64,000 bases of DNA from VRUE01 sp963753245 (lineage in GTDB: Bacteria; Actinomycetota; Thermoleophilia; Solirubrobacterales; 70-9). How positions within the stretch are numbered: position 1 is the first letter of the stretch; each line of letters begins with the position of its first letter. The DNA lies in the NCBI GenBank assembly GCA_963753245.1, contig CAVWBK010000007.1, positions 186,001-250,000 of the forward strand, written 5' to 3'. The notes beneath the pieces were generated by a model, which did not search any database, had not been told where the DNA came from, and saw nothing but the letters and a program-made list of their open reading frames with translations. Both the position numbers and the translations under genes were made by a program. Positions 35,648 to 45,477 of the stretch are shown here, in pieces.

Positions 35648-36688
35648 TCAACCCGCCTCGGCCTCGGCGGCGGCATCGGCGAGGTTCTCCACGACCCTGG
35701 CGAAGTGTTCGATTCCCGGGTCGACCTTCCCGTATTGGCCCGCCGCGTAGCGAGCGTAGACGCCCTCGAGAATGATCGCCAGCTTCCAGTAGCCGAGCGC
35801 GACGTAGAAGTCCAGTTCGGCGAGCTCACGTCCCGAGCCCTCCGCGTAGCGGCGCCTGAGCTCCTCGCGGGCCGGGAAGCCTGGGGCCAGGTTGGCCGGC
35901 TGACCGAGCGAGGTCGCCTCCTCGCCGGAGTCGGGCCAGTAGACCATCAGCAGACCAACATCAGCCAGCGGGTCACCGAGCGTGCAGAGCTCCCAATCGA
36001 CCACCGCCGCCACCTCGCCGGCCGGGCTGAGGATCATGTTGTCGAGCCGGTAGTCGCCGTGGACGATCGTCGCCGGGCCCTGCTCGGGAATGCGCGCCGC
36101 GAGCCGCTCGTGGACCTCGTCAATCACCCCCAGCTCACGCGTCTTTGATTTTTCCCACTGGCCCTGCCAGCGATGCAGCTGGCGGGCGACGTAGTCCTCC
36201 TTGCGGCCGAGCTCGCCAAGGCCGGCGGCGTCGGGGTCGACGGCGTGGATCGCAACCAGGGTGTCGGCAACCCGCTCGCCGATCGCCTGCCGGTCGCTCT
36301 CGGCGGGAAAGATCTCCGCCTCGGCGAGCCCGCGCAGGATCGGCCCCTCGACGAACTCCATCACATAGAAGGGCGCTTCGTTAACGCTCTCATCCTCACA
36401 GAGACCGACCACCGGAGCGACCGGGACTGGGGTGTGGGCGAGCGCCGAGACGACGCGATACTCGCGGCCCATGTCGTGCGCGGAGCCGAGCCGCTTGCCC
36501 AGTGGCGGTCGCCGCAGGGCCCATCGCCGACCATCCGCGTCGGTAACCCCATAGGTGAGGTTTGAGTGGCCCCCGGAGATTCGGGTGAAGGTCAGGGGCA
36601 GCGCGGCGGCGGGCACATTGGCGGCGAACCAGGCCTCGACCCCCTGGCGCTCGATCCCCTCCGGTGTGCCTGTAGCCTGATCGCCCAT
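35648..36688 (-). CDS. APH-fold phosphotransferase family protein
   Basis: A 346-residue kinase-like protein of the aminoglycoside-phosphotransferase fold. The N-lobe has ISGGHSNLTYGV and WALRRPPLGKRL (a likely ATP lysine region). The catalytic loop is IVHGDYRLDNMIL (Asp in HGD), and the metal site is VVDWELCTLGDPLADVG (DWE in place of DFG). This subgroup, homologous to the N-terminal part of ACAD10/11, phosphorylates 4-hydroxyacyl-CoAs in animals. I choose ATG 36688 (MGDQATGTPEG), 9 bases after TATGCT on this strand. It is not an antibiotic-resistance gene by context. Confidence 0.82.
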   Translation of the reverse strand: MGDQATGTPEGIERQGVEAWFAANVPAAALPLTFTRISGGHSNLTYGVTDADGRRWALRRPPLGKRLGSAHDMGREYRVVSALAHTPVPVAPVVGLCEDESVNEAPFYVMEFVEGPILRGLAEAEIFPAESDRQAIGERVADTLVAIHAVDPDAAGLGELGRKEDYVARQLHRWQGQWEKSKTRELGVIDEVHERLAARIPEQGPATIVHGDYRLDNMILSPAGEVAAVVDWELCTLGDPLADVGLLMVYWPDSGEEATSLGQPANLAPGFPAREELRRRYAEGSGRELAELDFYVALGYWKLAIILEGVYARYAAGQYGKVDPGIEHFARVVENLADAAAEAEAG

Positions 36689-36779
36689 AGCCGAGCAAGC
36701 ATATGCACGACGACGCGGGTGGCGCCTCAGCCCATCGCTGGCGAACCGGCTGACGATCGGCTTCGCAATCGCCTTCGCC

Positions 36780-37928
36780 GTGCTCACCGGGCTGGCGGTG
36801 ATCGGCGTCGCGCGATTCCTGCACCAGCGCCAGGACTACGAGGACGCCACGACGCGCTCCTACCAGGCTGAGATCCGCGCCCGCAACGAACTCGCGCGCG
36901 GCGAACACCCGGCCGCGGCGCGCGCCAAGGTCGCCGCCGAGCAGAGCCAGCGCCAGTCCCTGCGCAGCGACATCGACGGCCAGACCCGCGACACCGCCCT
37001 GCTGGTTGGCGCCGGCCTGATCGCCGGCCTGACCGGCGCCGCGCTGCTCTTCAGCGGCCTGATCGCCTCGATGCGGCGCCCGCTCGAGGAGCTGGTCGAG
37101 GCCTCCGGCCAACTCGCCTCGGGCGATCTGAACGCCAGGGTGACGGTCGGTGGACTCTCAGAGACGGCGACCCTCGGCACCGCCTTTAACGAGATGGCCG
37201 ATGAGCTGCAGCGCCAGGCGGGCGAACGCGACCGCCTCGACCGGATGAAAGACGAGTTCGTGCTCACCGCCTCACACGAGCTGCGCAGTCCGCTGACTTC
37301 GGTTCAGGGCTTTGCCGAGCTGCTGATGCTCGAGCGAGAGCAGCTCACCAACAAGCAGACCGAGACGGTCGAGATCATCATCGACAACACGCGCCACCTG
37401 GTGCGCCTGCTCAACGACCTGCTCGACCTCGCCCGCAGCGATGCCGGCCGGCTGACGATCAGGCCGGTGCCGACCGAGCCCGCTGTCCTGGTCGAGGATG
37501 CGGTGCGCACGATGCGCGGCCAGGCCGAAGCCTCGGGCCAGACCCTCGAGGAAGAAATCGAGACGAACCTGCCCCTGGTGGTGGTCGACCCAGACCGGAT
37601 TCGCCAAGTTCTGGTGAATCTGATTACCAATGCACACGAGTACTGTCCTGAAGGAGCCTCGATCCGGGTAGAGGGAAGACAAGATGACGCCGAAGTTGAG
37701 ATCAGCGTGACGGACGACGGTCCCGGCATCCCGACCGAGCAGCTCGAGCACATCTTCGAGCGCTTCACGCGCGGCGACGCCGGTCTGACCCAGCGCGTGG
37801 GGGGTACCGGCCTCGGGCTGGCGATTTCCAAATCGCTGGTCGAGCTGCACGGCGGCAGGATCTCCGCCGAGTCGGGCCCCGGCCAGGGCTCGACCTTTCG
37901 CCTGCGATTGCCGACCGAGGAGAGCTGA
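36780..37928 (+). CDS. Sensor histidine kinase with HAMP domain
   Basis: A membrane kinase of about 382 residues from GTG 36780. The first helix is cut by this start: LTIGFAIAFAVLTGLAV is in frame upstream back to about 36700, where no ATG, GTG or TTG exists. A true start may be a rare codon, or there may be an indel after ATG 36702. A short extracellular coil (RSYQAEIRARNELARGEHP) and a second helix lead to HAMP (SMRRPLEELVEASGQLASGDL). HisKA holds SHELRSPLTSVQGFAEL; the ATPase domain has NLITNAHEYCP, DDGPGIP and GGTGLGLAISKSL. It is coupled to the next gene (TGATG). Confidence 0.85.
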   Translation: MLTGLAVIGVARFLHQRQDYEDATTRSYQAEIRARNELARGEHPAAARAKVAAEQSQRQSLRSDIDGQTRDTALLVGAGLIAGLTGAALLFSGLIASMRRPLEELVEASGQLASGDLNARVTVGGLSETATLGTAFNEMADELQRQAGERDRLDRMKDEFVLTASHELRSPLTSVQGFAELLMLEREQLTNKQTETVEIIIDNTRHLVRLLNDLLDLARSDAGRLTIRPVPTEPAVLVEDAVRTMRGQAEASGQTLEEEIETNLPLVVVDPDRIRQVLVNLITNAHEYCPEGASIRVEGRQDDAEVEISVTDDGPGIPTEQLEHIFERFTRGDAGLTQRVGGTGLGLAISKSLVELHGGRISAESGPGQGSTFRLRLPTEES

Positions 37929-38287
37929 TGGCAAAGCTGCTGGTCGCCGATGACTCCGAGACGATCCTGCTACTGCTGCGGACCAGGCTCGAGATGGAGG
38001 GATATGAGGTGCAGACCGCGGCCGACGGCCAGCAGGTGATGGATGCAATCCACGCCAGTGCCAGCGCAGACTGCCCCGATCTGCTGCTGCTCGACGCGAT
38101 GATGCCGCACAAATCGGGAATAGAAGCGCTGCGCGAGCTGCGCGCCGAGGGGGTCGATACCCCGGCGCTTATTGTCAGCGCCCACCAGGACCCAGGCGAT
38201 GCTGAGCTCGACGTCAGCGGCTACGTGACCAAGCCGATCGACTTCGACCGACTCTTCACCTCGATCGCCGAGCTGACCGCCCGCTAG
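37928..38287 (+). CDS. Stand-alone receiver-domain response regulator
   Basis: A 119-residue CheY-like protein with no output domain. Acidic pocket AAD is VADDSE (Asp8-9), the phosphorylation site is Asp56 in LLLLDAMMP, and the lysine lies in VTKPIDFDRL. It starts one base inside the kinase gene, so the two are made together. Such single-domain regulators act by protein contact, not by DNA binding; the target is unknown. Confidence 0.85.
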   Translation: MAKLLVADDSETILLLLRTRLEMEGYEVQTAADGQQVMDAIHASASADCPDLLLLDAMMPHKSGIEALRELRAEGVDTPALIVSAHQDPGDAELDVSGYVTKPIDFDRLFTSIAELTAR

Positions 38288-38314
38288 CCGCCCCCCGGGG
38301 TTGCGGTGCGGCGC

Positions 38315-39826
38315 TCAGGACTTGGCGATCTCGAGGCGGATCTCCTTGCCCTTCAGCTTGGTCCCGTCGAGAAACTCGACCGCGCGCTCGGCCTGCTCGG
38401 GATCGACCTCCAGAAAGGAGAAGCGGTGCAGCACACGGACATCGTGGATCGCCTCCTCGGGCAGAACCGCACCCTCGCGAAGCGCCCAGCGCAGGTCCTC
38501 CTCATCGATCCCACTGCGCTCGCCGCGGTTGACGAAAAGCTTCACCGACTCGCGGCCCGTTGCCGCATCCTCCCCGCCCGGCGGGAGGGCCTTGGATTTC
38601 TCCTCGGCGACGGGTTTTGGGCGCTCGTGAGGGGACTTGTCGGCCCGCCGCTCACGGCGCCGCGGTCGGGGCGCATGCTCGAGGCGCTCCTCGGGGCTCT
38701 CCCACTCCCCGATCGAGGTCTTCACGTCGCGCTCGATGCGATCGATCTCGTCGCGTTGGGCCGGGGTGACGAGAGTTATCGCCCGCCCGGTTCGCCCCAC
38801 CCGCCCGGTGCGCCCGATCCGGTGCACGTAGACCTCAGAGGAGGCGGGGACGTCGTAGTTGATGACGTGGGTGACGTGCTCGATGTCGAGGCCGCGGGCG
38901 GCGATGTCGGTGGCGACCAGGAGCCGAACGCGGTGGTCCTTGAAGGAGATCATCACGCCGTCGCGGACGCCTTGGCTGAGATCGCCGTGCAGCGCCTTGA
39001 CGTCGAGGCCTTTGTCCTTCAGGGTCCGCTCCAGCCGCGAGGCGCCGATTTTGGTGCGGGTAAAGATGATCGCCTGCTCTGGTTCCTCGGTCTTCAACAG
39101 CTCGACCAGCCGGGCCGCCTTCTCCTTGGCCGGAACCTCGATGAAGGCCTGGGCGATCGCATCGACGGTCAGGGTTTTGGGGGTGATGCTGATCGTCGTC
39201 GGGTCATACATATAGCTCTCGGCGAGCCGTTTGACCGGCGGTGGCATGGTCGCTGAGAAGAGCGCCGTCTGGCGCCCGCTCGGGCACATCCGCAGGATCT
39301 TCTCGACGTCCTCTATGAAGCCGAGGTCGAGCATCTCATCGGCCTCATCAAGGACCACATAGCGGGCCGCGGTGAGGACCAGCGAGCGCCGTGACATCAG
39401 GTCCATCATCCGCCCCACGGTGGCGACGACCACCTGGGCGCCGGCGCGCAGCTGCGCCTGCTGGGATTTGATCGGCGCGCCACCGAAGACGGCGACGATC
39501 TCCACATCGAGGTGCTCGGCGTAGGCGCGCAGCGCCTGCGTCACCTGGATGCAGAGCTCGCGGGTCGGGGTGAGGATTACCGCCTGCACCTCATCGTTGT
39601 CGGGGTCTAGGTACTGCAGCAGCGGCAGACCGAAGGCCGCGGTCTTGCCGGTCCCCGTCTGCGCCTGACCGATCACATCATGGCCGCCGAGCAGCTCCGG
39701 AATTGCCTGTTCTTGGATCGGCGTCGGATCCTCGAAGCCGAGCTCGTCGATCGCCTGCTGTATCCCGGCCGCCAGCCCGAGGTCCTTGAAGGCGATCTTG
39801 GCGGCGCCTGTTTCGTCTGTGCTCAT
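38315..39826 (-). CDS. DEAD-box RNA helicase with DbpA-like C-terminal domain
   Basis: A 503-residue helicase. The core has the Q motif DPTPIQEQAIP, Walker A AQTGTGKTAAF, VLDEADEMLDLG, SATMPP, and HRIGRTGRVGRTGRA. A basic linker (residues 375-430) leads to a C-terminal RRM-like domain (VKLFVNRGERSGIDEEDLRWAL), as in CsdA/DeaD, which help ribosome assembly and RNA turnover. ATG 39826 directly abuts an IS110 element. The AAGGGGAAGG ribosome-binding site now used lies inside that element. Before insertion the start codon overlapped the stop of the quinone oxidoreductase gene at 41329. Confidence 0.9.
   Translation of the reverse strand: MSTDETGAAKIAFKDLGLAAGIQQAIDELGFEDPTPIQEQAIPELLGGHDVIGQAQTGTGKTAAFGLPLLQYLDPDNDEVQAVILTPTRELCIQVTQALRAYAEHLDVEIVAVFGGAPIKSQQAQLRAGAQVVVATVGRMMDLMSRRSLVLTAARYVVLDEADEMLDLGFIEDVEKILRMCPSGRQTALFSATMPPPVKRLAESYMYDPTTISITPKTLTVDAIAQAFIEVPAKEKAARLVELLKTEEPEQAIIFTRTKIGASRLERTLKDKGLDVKALHGDLSQGVRDGVMISFKDHRVRLLVATDIAARGLDIEHVTHVINYDVPASSEVYVHRIGRTGRVGRTGRAITLVTPAQRDEIDRIERDVKTSIGEWESPEERLEHAPRPRRRERRADKSPHERPKPVAEEKSKALPPGGEDAATGRESVKLFVNRGERSGIDEEDLRWALREGAVLPEEAIHDVRVLHRFSFLEVDPEQAERAVEFLDGTKLKGKEIRLEIAKS
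39821..39826. repeat. GCTCAT direct repeat flanking the intact IS110 copy
   Basis: GCTCAT occurs at 39821-39826 and again at 41327-41332, immediately outside the two ends of the element. It contains the CT dinucleotide commonly used as the IS110 crossover core. Removing the element with one copy joins the quinone oxidoreductase stop to the helicase start as CGATGAGCAC. Confidence 0.65.
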
Positions 39827-40104
39827 AGGAGAACCTTCCCCTTGTTCTTCTGAGATCTAGATATGGAGGCCGAGCGAAGCGAGGCCGTCGAAGATCCCGG
39901 GGGAACACATAGAGAAGCCGACCGCCGTCGGGAGAACGCCCTCAGTGCTAGCCCCGCAGAGGGCCACGATGAGACCAGCGTCTCCCGGCGGTCGGAGGCA
40001 CCTGAAGCGGCCACAGGAAGTGGCGTCCTCAAGCGCCCAACTATGAGCACCCGCAACGGTACCTCCCGGCCGGCGCAAGTGAAAGCGATCCGAGGAGGAA
40101 GACG
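39827..40104 (+). ncRNA. Candidate bridge RNA region of the IS110 element
   Basis: This left-end segment has no gene and is nearly identical in both copies, although the coding part of copy A has decayed. It contains inverted repeats able to form stem-loops, for example around 39925-39985. CTATGAGCAC at 40041-40050 is the exact reverse complement of GTGCTCATAG at 39819-39828, which spans the left insertion junction. In IS110 elements a bridge RNA transcribed from this region pairs with target and donor DNA. The exact RNA ends and fold are not determined here. Confidence 0.5.
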
Positions 40105-41319
40105 ATGGATGAGGCATTCGCCGGCATCGACTGGGCCAGCGAGGAGCACGCGCTCTGCGTGGTCGACGAGGGTGGGTTGAAGCTGGAGGGTGAGTTCTTC
40201 GCCCACGACGAGGTGGGCATCGAAGAGCTGATCGCCCGGATGCGGACCCTCGGCGTGGTGAGGGTGGCGATCGAGCGACCGGACGGAGTGCTGGTCGATC
40301 GCCTGCTGGAGGCCGGTTTCACCGTCTTGCCGATCCACCCGAACAAGCTGAAGGCGACCAGACCTCGCTATGAGGCCGCCGGCGGCAAGTCCGATGGCTT
40401 CGACGCCTTCGTCTTGGCCGAGCTGGCGCGCACCGACTCCCACCGCCATCGGGCCCTTCGGCCGAACTCCGACGAGACCAAGGCGCTGCGGGCGCTGACC
40501 CGCACCCGCGAGGACCTGGTCGGCGCCCGGGTGAGACTGGCCAACGAGCTGCGGGCGCAGCTGGATGCCTTCTGGCCCGGCGCTGCGCAGGTCTTCGCCG
40601 ACGTCGACTCCCCGATCGGGCTGGCCTTTTTGGAGCGCTACCCGGCCCCCGAGGATGCGCGGGGGCTTGGCGAGAAGCGCATGGCGGGTTTCCTCGCCCG
40701 TCATGGCTACTGCGGACGGCGCTCGGCCGCCGAGCTGCTGGAGCGGCTGCGCACCGCGCCGGCCGGTCGCGCCGGAGCCCTGGAGGCCGAGGCACGCAGA
40801 GGCGCGGTGCTCGGCCTGGTCGCTGCCTTGAAGCCGATCGTCGAGCAGATCCGCGAGCTCACCTCCCAGATCGCCGGGGCGGTCCGTGCCCATCCCGACG
40901 GGCAGGTCTTCCTGCCGCTGTTCAAAGACCCCAAGTCGGTGGTGACGGCGGCGCGGCTGGTGGCCGAGATCGGCGATGACCGCGGGCGCTACCCGACGCA
41001 GGAGGCGCTGGCCGCCGACGCCGGCATGGCACCGGTGGCGCGGGAGTCGGGCAAGCGCAAGGTCGCCGGCTTTCGCTGGGCCTGCGACAAGCGCCTGCGT
41101 GACGCCGTCGCCTGCCTCGCCAACTCCACCCGCCACACCCATCCGTGGGCGCGGAAGGTCTACCTCGACGCCCGTGCTCGTGGCCTCGAGCACCCTCATG
41201 CAATCCGCGTCCTGGGGCGCGCCTGGCTGCGCGTTCTCTGGCGCTGCTGGCAGGACGAAGTGCCTTATGACCCCACCAAACACGGAAACTTGCGAAGGCT
41301 TCAACCGGCGGGGGGTTGA
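40105..41319 (+). CDS. IS110-family transposase (intact copy B)
   Basis: A 404-residue DEDD transposase with GAGGAGG 8 bases before ATG 40105. The N-terminal domain begins MDEAFAGIDWASEEHALCV (Asp9). It continues with RVAIERPDG and SDGFDAFVLAELAR, which supply the other acidic residues. The C-terminal domain has KSVVTAARLVAEIGD, GMAPVARESGKRKVAGFRWA (serine in the ESGK turn) and KRLRDAVACLANSTR. It acts with a guide RNA to move the element by cut-and-paste-like recombination through a circular form. The gene is full length and uninterrupted, in contrast to copy A. Confidence 0.92.
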   Translation: MDEAFAGIDWASEEHALCVVDEGGLKLEGEFFAHDEVGIEELIARMRTLGVVRVAIERPDGVLVDRLLEAGFTVLPIHPNKLKATRPRYEAAGGKSDGFDAFVLAELARTDSHRHRALRPNSDETKALRALTRTREDLVGARVRLANELRAQLDAFWPGAAQVFADVDSPIGLAFLERYPAPEDARGLGEKRMAGFLARHGYCGRRSAAELLERLRTAPAGRAGALEAEARRGAVLGLVAALKPIVEQIRELTSQIAGAVRAHPDGQVFLPLFKDPKSVVTAARLVAEIGDDRGRYPTQEALAADAGMAPVARESGKRKVAGFRWACDKRLRDAVACLANSTRHTHPWARKVYLDARARGLEHPHAIRVLGRAWLRVLWRCWQDEVPYDPTKHGNLRRLQPAGG

Positions 41320-41328
41320 CAAGGAAGC

Positions 41329-42276
41329 TCATCGACTTGGGTCCAGCAGCAGCTTGCCCGAGCTGCGGCGGGCGATCAGATCTTCATGGGCACCGGCGGC
41401 ATCAGAAAGCGGGTAGACGCCGCCCACCGTGACCTCGAGCTCGCCGGCGGCGACCGACCTCAAGAGCTCTTTGATCATCGGCGCGAGCAGGTCTCGCCGG
41501 GCCAGCAGGTGGGCGAGCCAGAAGCCGATCACGGCCTTCGAGCCGCGCAGGAGCGCCGCCGTGGAGACCTCGCGCTGCTGACGCGAGGCGATCCCGAAAA
41601 CGACCATGCGTCCGAGCGGCGCGAGCGCCGCGAACTGCGCGTCGAAGGCCTCACCGCCACTGGTGTGAAGGACCGCGTCGACCCGCGCACCTCCGTTCGC
41701 CCGACGGATCTCAGCCTCGAGCTCTGAGCTGCGCGAGTCGAGGGTCAGATCGGCACCGAGGCGTTCGGCCAAGGCGCGCTTCTCCGCGCTGGAGGCGAGG
41801 CCGATCACCGTGGCACCGGCGCGTTTGGCGAGCTGCACGGAGAGCAGGCCGGTGCCGCCGGCCGCGGCCTCGATGACGATCGTCTCGCCGGGCTCGACCC
41901 GAGCGCAGCGCTCGACCAGGGCCAGCGCGGTCAGGCCCTGCAGCAGCAGCGCGGCGGCCTGGTCATCGTCGACCTCCTCGGGAACCGGGACCAGCCAGCC
42001 CTCAGGCGCGACCGCCTTCTCGGCGTAGCCCCCGGAGGCGAGGATCGAGGCGACGCGTCGTCCGTCGGCGGTGCGACCGCTGATCTCGTTGCCGGGGACC
42101 AGCGGCAGCACCTGCTCGGCCAGGTACTCGTTGCGGGTTGCGTGGGTATCGGCGAAGTTGATGCCGCTGCGCACAACATCGATCAGGACCTCGCCCTCGG
42201 CGGCGACCGGCTCGGGCACCTCAACCTGGCGCAGCACCTCGGGCCCCCCGAAGCGCTCGATCTGGATCGCCTTCAC
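41329..42276 (-). CDS. Zinc-independent quinone oxidoreductase (MDR family)
   Basis: A 315-residue NADPH:quinone reductase-like protein. It starts MKAIQIERFGGPEVL, as is typical, from a GTG codon at 42276. The GroES-like part contains VRSGINFADTHATRNEYL; zinc-ligand cysteines are absent. The Rossmann motif is AAAGGTGLLSVQLAKRAGA, and ARVDAVLHTSGGEAFD follows. Reaction: one- or two-electron reduction of quinones or enones with NADPH. Its stop (CGATGA) formerly overlapped the helicase start; an IS now lies at that very point. Confidence 0.88.
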   Translation of the reverse strand: MKAIQIERFGGPEVLRQVEVPEPVAAEGEVLIDVVRSGINFADTHATRNEYLAEQVLPLVPGNEISGRTADGRRVASILASGGYAEKAVAPEGWLVPVPEEVDDDQAAALLLQGLTALALVERCARVEPGETIVIEAAAGGTGLLSVQLAKRAGATVIGLASSAEKRALAERLGADLTLDSRSSELEAEIRRANGGARVDAVLHTSGGEAFDAQFAALAPLGRMVVFGIASRQQREVSTAALLRGSKAVIGFWLAHLLARRDLLAPMIKELLRSVAAGELEVTVGGVYPLSDAAGAHEDLIARRSSGKLLLDPSR

Positions 42277-42362
42277 GCTCGAGGGCTGCCGAGCGGCGGC
42301 GGCTGCGAGGCGGGTTGGAAACGTCGATCCACGCCGGCGATCCTACGGATACTGTTCGGCCC

Positions 42363-43292
42363 ATGTCGCTGACCGTGGTCGGATCGATTGCCTTTGACTC
42401 CGTGCGCACCCCGTTTGGGGAGCGCCAGCGCATGCTCGGCGGGGCGGCCGTGCACTTCTCGCTGGCGGCGAGCTTCTTCACCGAAGTGCGCCCGGTCGGA
42501 CCGGTCGGCGATGACTTTGGCGCCGAGGAGTTCGCCGTGCTGGAAAAACGCGGCATATCGGTCGAGGACATCGAGCGGGTCCCGGGCGGCGAGTCCTTCT
42601 TCTGGCGCGGGCGCTATGAGTATGACCTCAACGTCGCCCACACCGAGGAGACTCAGCTCGGCGTCTTCGGCGAGTTTGAGCCGAAGCTCTCGGCCGCCTC
42701 GATCGAGGCCGACACCCTCTTTCTCGCCAACATCCAGCCCGATCTGCAGCGCCAGGTCCGCGGCCAGTGCCGCGGCGCGCGCTTCAGCGCCCTGGACTCG
42801 ATGAACCTCTGGATCGAAACGAGCAGGGACTCGCTGGTGGCGGCGATCGGCGAAGTCGACTGCGTGATCCTCAACGACGCCGAGATCCGCCAGCTGACCG
42901 GTGAGGCGAACCTGGCGCGCGGAGCGCGGGTGCTGATGGGGCACGGGCCAAGGGCGGTCGTCGCCAAGCAGGGCGAGTACGGCGCCGCCCTGTTCACAGC
43001 CGGCGGATTCTTCGCCCTACCTGGCTTTCCCCTCGAGGAGGTCAGCGATCCGACCGGTGCGGGAGACAGCTTCGCCGGCGGCTTCCTCGGTTATCTCGAC
43101 GGACTCGGTGGCAACCCCGATCAGGCCGACCTGCGGCGGGCGATGGGCTACGGCACCGTGATCGCATCTTTTAACGTCGAGGAGTTCGGCACCGAGCGGG
43201 TCTCGCGCCTGACTCGCGAGGAGATCGACGAGCGCTTCGAGGCGCTGCGCGCGATGACCCAGTTCGAGGCGCTCGCGGCGGCTGCCGAGTAG
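42363..43292 (+). CDS. PfkB-family carbohydrate/nucleoside kinase
   Basis: A 309-residue ribokinase-fold kinase. GSIAFDSVRTPFG and the di-glycine MLGGAAVHFSLAAS form the substrate lid region. The C-terminal signature DPTGAGDSFAGGFLGYL holds the catalytic Asp and anion hole. The substrate could be a nucleoside or sugar; no pathway partner is adjacent. TACTGT (42350-42355) ends 7 bases before ATG 42363, with no ribosome-binding site, so the transcript is probably leaderless. Confidence 0.85.
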   Translation: MSLTVVGSIAFDSVRTPFGERQRMLGGAAVHFSLAASFFTEVRPVGPVGDDFGAEEFAVLEKRGISVEDIERVPGGESFFWRGRYEYDLNVAHTEETQLGVFGEFEPKLSAASIEADTLFLANIQPDLQRQVRGQCRGARFSALDSMNLWIETSRDSLVAAIGEVDCVILNDAEIRQLTGEANLARGARVLMGHGPRAVVAKQGEYGAALFTAGGFFALPGFPLEEVSDPTGAGDSFAGGFLGYLDGLGGNPDQADLRRAMGYGTVIASFNVEEFGTERVSRLTREEIDERFEALRAMTQFEALAAAAE

Positions 43293-43371
43293 AGCGCTGC
43301 TCAGCGGGCGGGCGGGGGCGGCGATCGGCCGAGCGGCAGCGCGCAGCGAACCCGGTCGCGAATCACCGTGG

Positions 43372-43948
43372 CGGCCTCGGCGAGCCGAGCCGCTCTGAGC
43401 AGCTGCGCTCGCGCCACCAGACCGCCCACGTCCTCGCCGCCGAGGGCCCACCGCTGACCTACTTCCGGGCGGCGATGGTGCTCGGCGCCGGCAGCGAGTC
43501 CTACCGCATCCTGCGCTCCCTGGCCGGGCGCCTGCCGCTGATGATCGTCCCCTCGTGGCTGCGCACGGCGACTCAGCCGATCGGCATCGAGGCGGCGGGC
43601 GCCACAGATTCCCGAGTCGGCGGGCCGCGAGGTCCAGATCGGCGGCCCGGATGTCCTCTCCTACTCGGCGATGCTGGATCGGATGGCCCTGGCACTGGGC
43701 AAGCGTCCGCGCCGCAAGATCCCGGTTCCCTTCATCACTCCCTCGCTCTCGGCGCTTTGGCTGGGCCTGCTCACGCCGGTCGACACCAAGGTCGCGCGCC
43801 CCCTGATCGAGGGGCTGAGCACCGCTACCGTCGTCGACGACCCTCCTGCACAAAGCAGTTCGCGATCACGCCCGAGTCCTTCGACCAGGCGCTGGCCCGC
43901 GCGCTTGAGGATGAAGAGGGGATTCACCGGCGCGCAACCGACGGCTAG
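43372..43948 (+). pseudogene. Remnant of an NAD(P)-binding epimerase-like (SDR) gene
   Basis: The N-terminal Rossmann half is missing. The rest reads in pieces. LRSRHQTAHVLAAEGPPLTYFRAAMVLGAG and RSLAGRLPLMIVPSWLRT lie in one frame. GREVQIGGPDVLSYSAMLDRM and ITPSLSALWLGLLTPVDTKVARPLIEGL lie in another, and a short tail FAITPESFDQALARALEDEE to TAG 43948 is back in the first. This matches the C-terminal part of NAD(P)H-binding proteins of the extended or atypical SDR class. An internal deletion after TQPIGIE is likely as well. It lies between the PfkB and citrate synthase genes. Confidence 0.65.
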
Positions 43949-44003
43949 GCCCGAACTGCGATACTGGATCCCCAGCCAGACCAAGCTTTGAGAGGGGTGA
44001 GTG

Positions 44004-45401
<1,398 letters not shown>

Positions 45402-45477
45402 GCCGCGCCCGGCAGGGCTGCGGGGCTTGCGCTGCGCGGCCTAACCGCGCCGCGTGTCTGCCCTACTCTGAGCTGCG

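Larger units (their letters stand above)
39827..41326 (+). mobile_element. Intact IS110-family element (copy B)
   Basis: About 1.5 kb, with a 278-base non-coding left end, one transposase gene, and almost no sequence after its stop. This is the layout of the IS110 subgroup, where the guide RNA is encoded upstream of the transposase. The ends are bounded by GCTCAT on both sides, and by comparison with copy A at 417-1882, which lies in the opposite orientation 38 kb away. Terminal inverted repeats are not evident, as expected. The element separates two genes that were overlapping. Confidence 0.85.

Noticed and set aside
35648..36688. Aminoglycoside-resistance gene
   Set aside because: The fold is APH-like, but sequence and context match the ACAD10/11-type phosphotransferase group near an acyl-CoA dehydrogenase, not a drug-modifying enzyme.
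39823..41322. A 499-codon open frame antisense to the intact IS110 transposase
   Set aside because: It is the mirror of the transposase gene, with amino-acid composition of a GC-rich shadow frame (Arg/Pro/Gly/Ala) and no domain.
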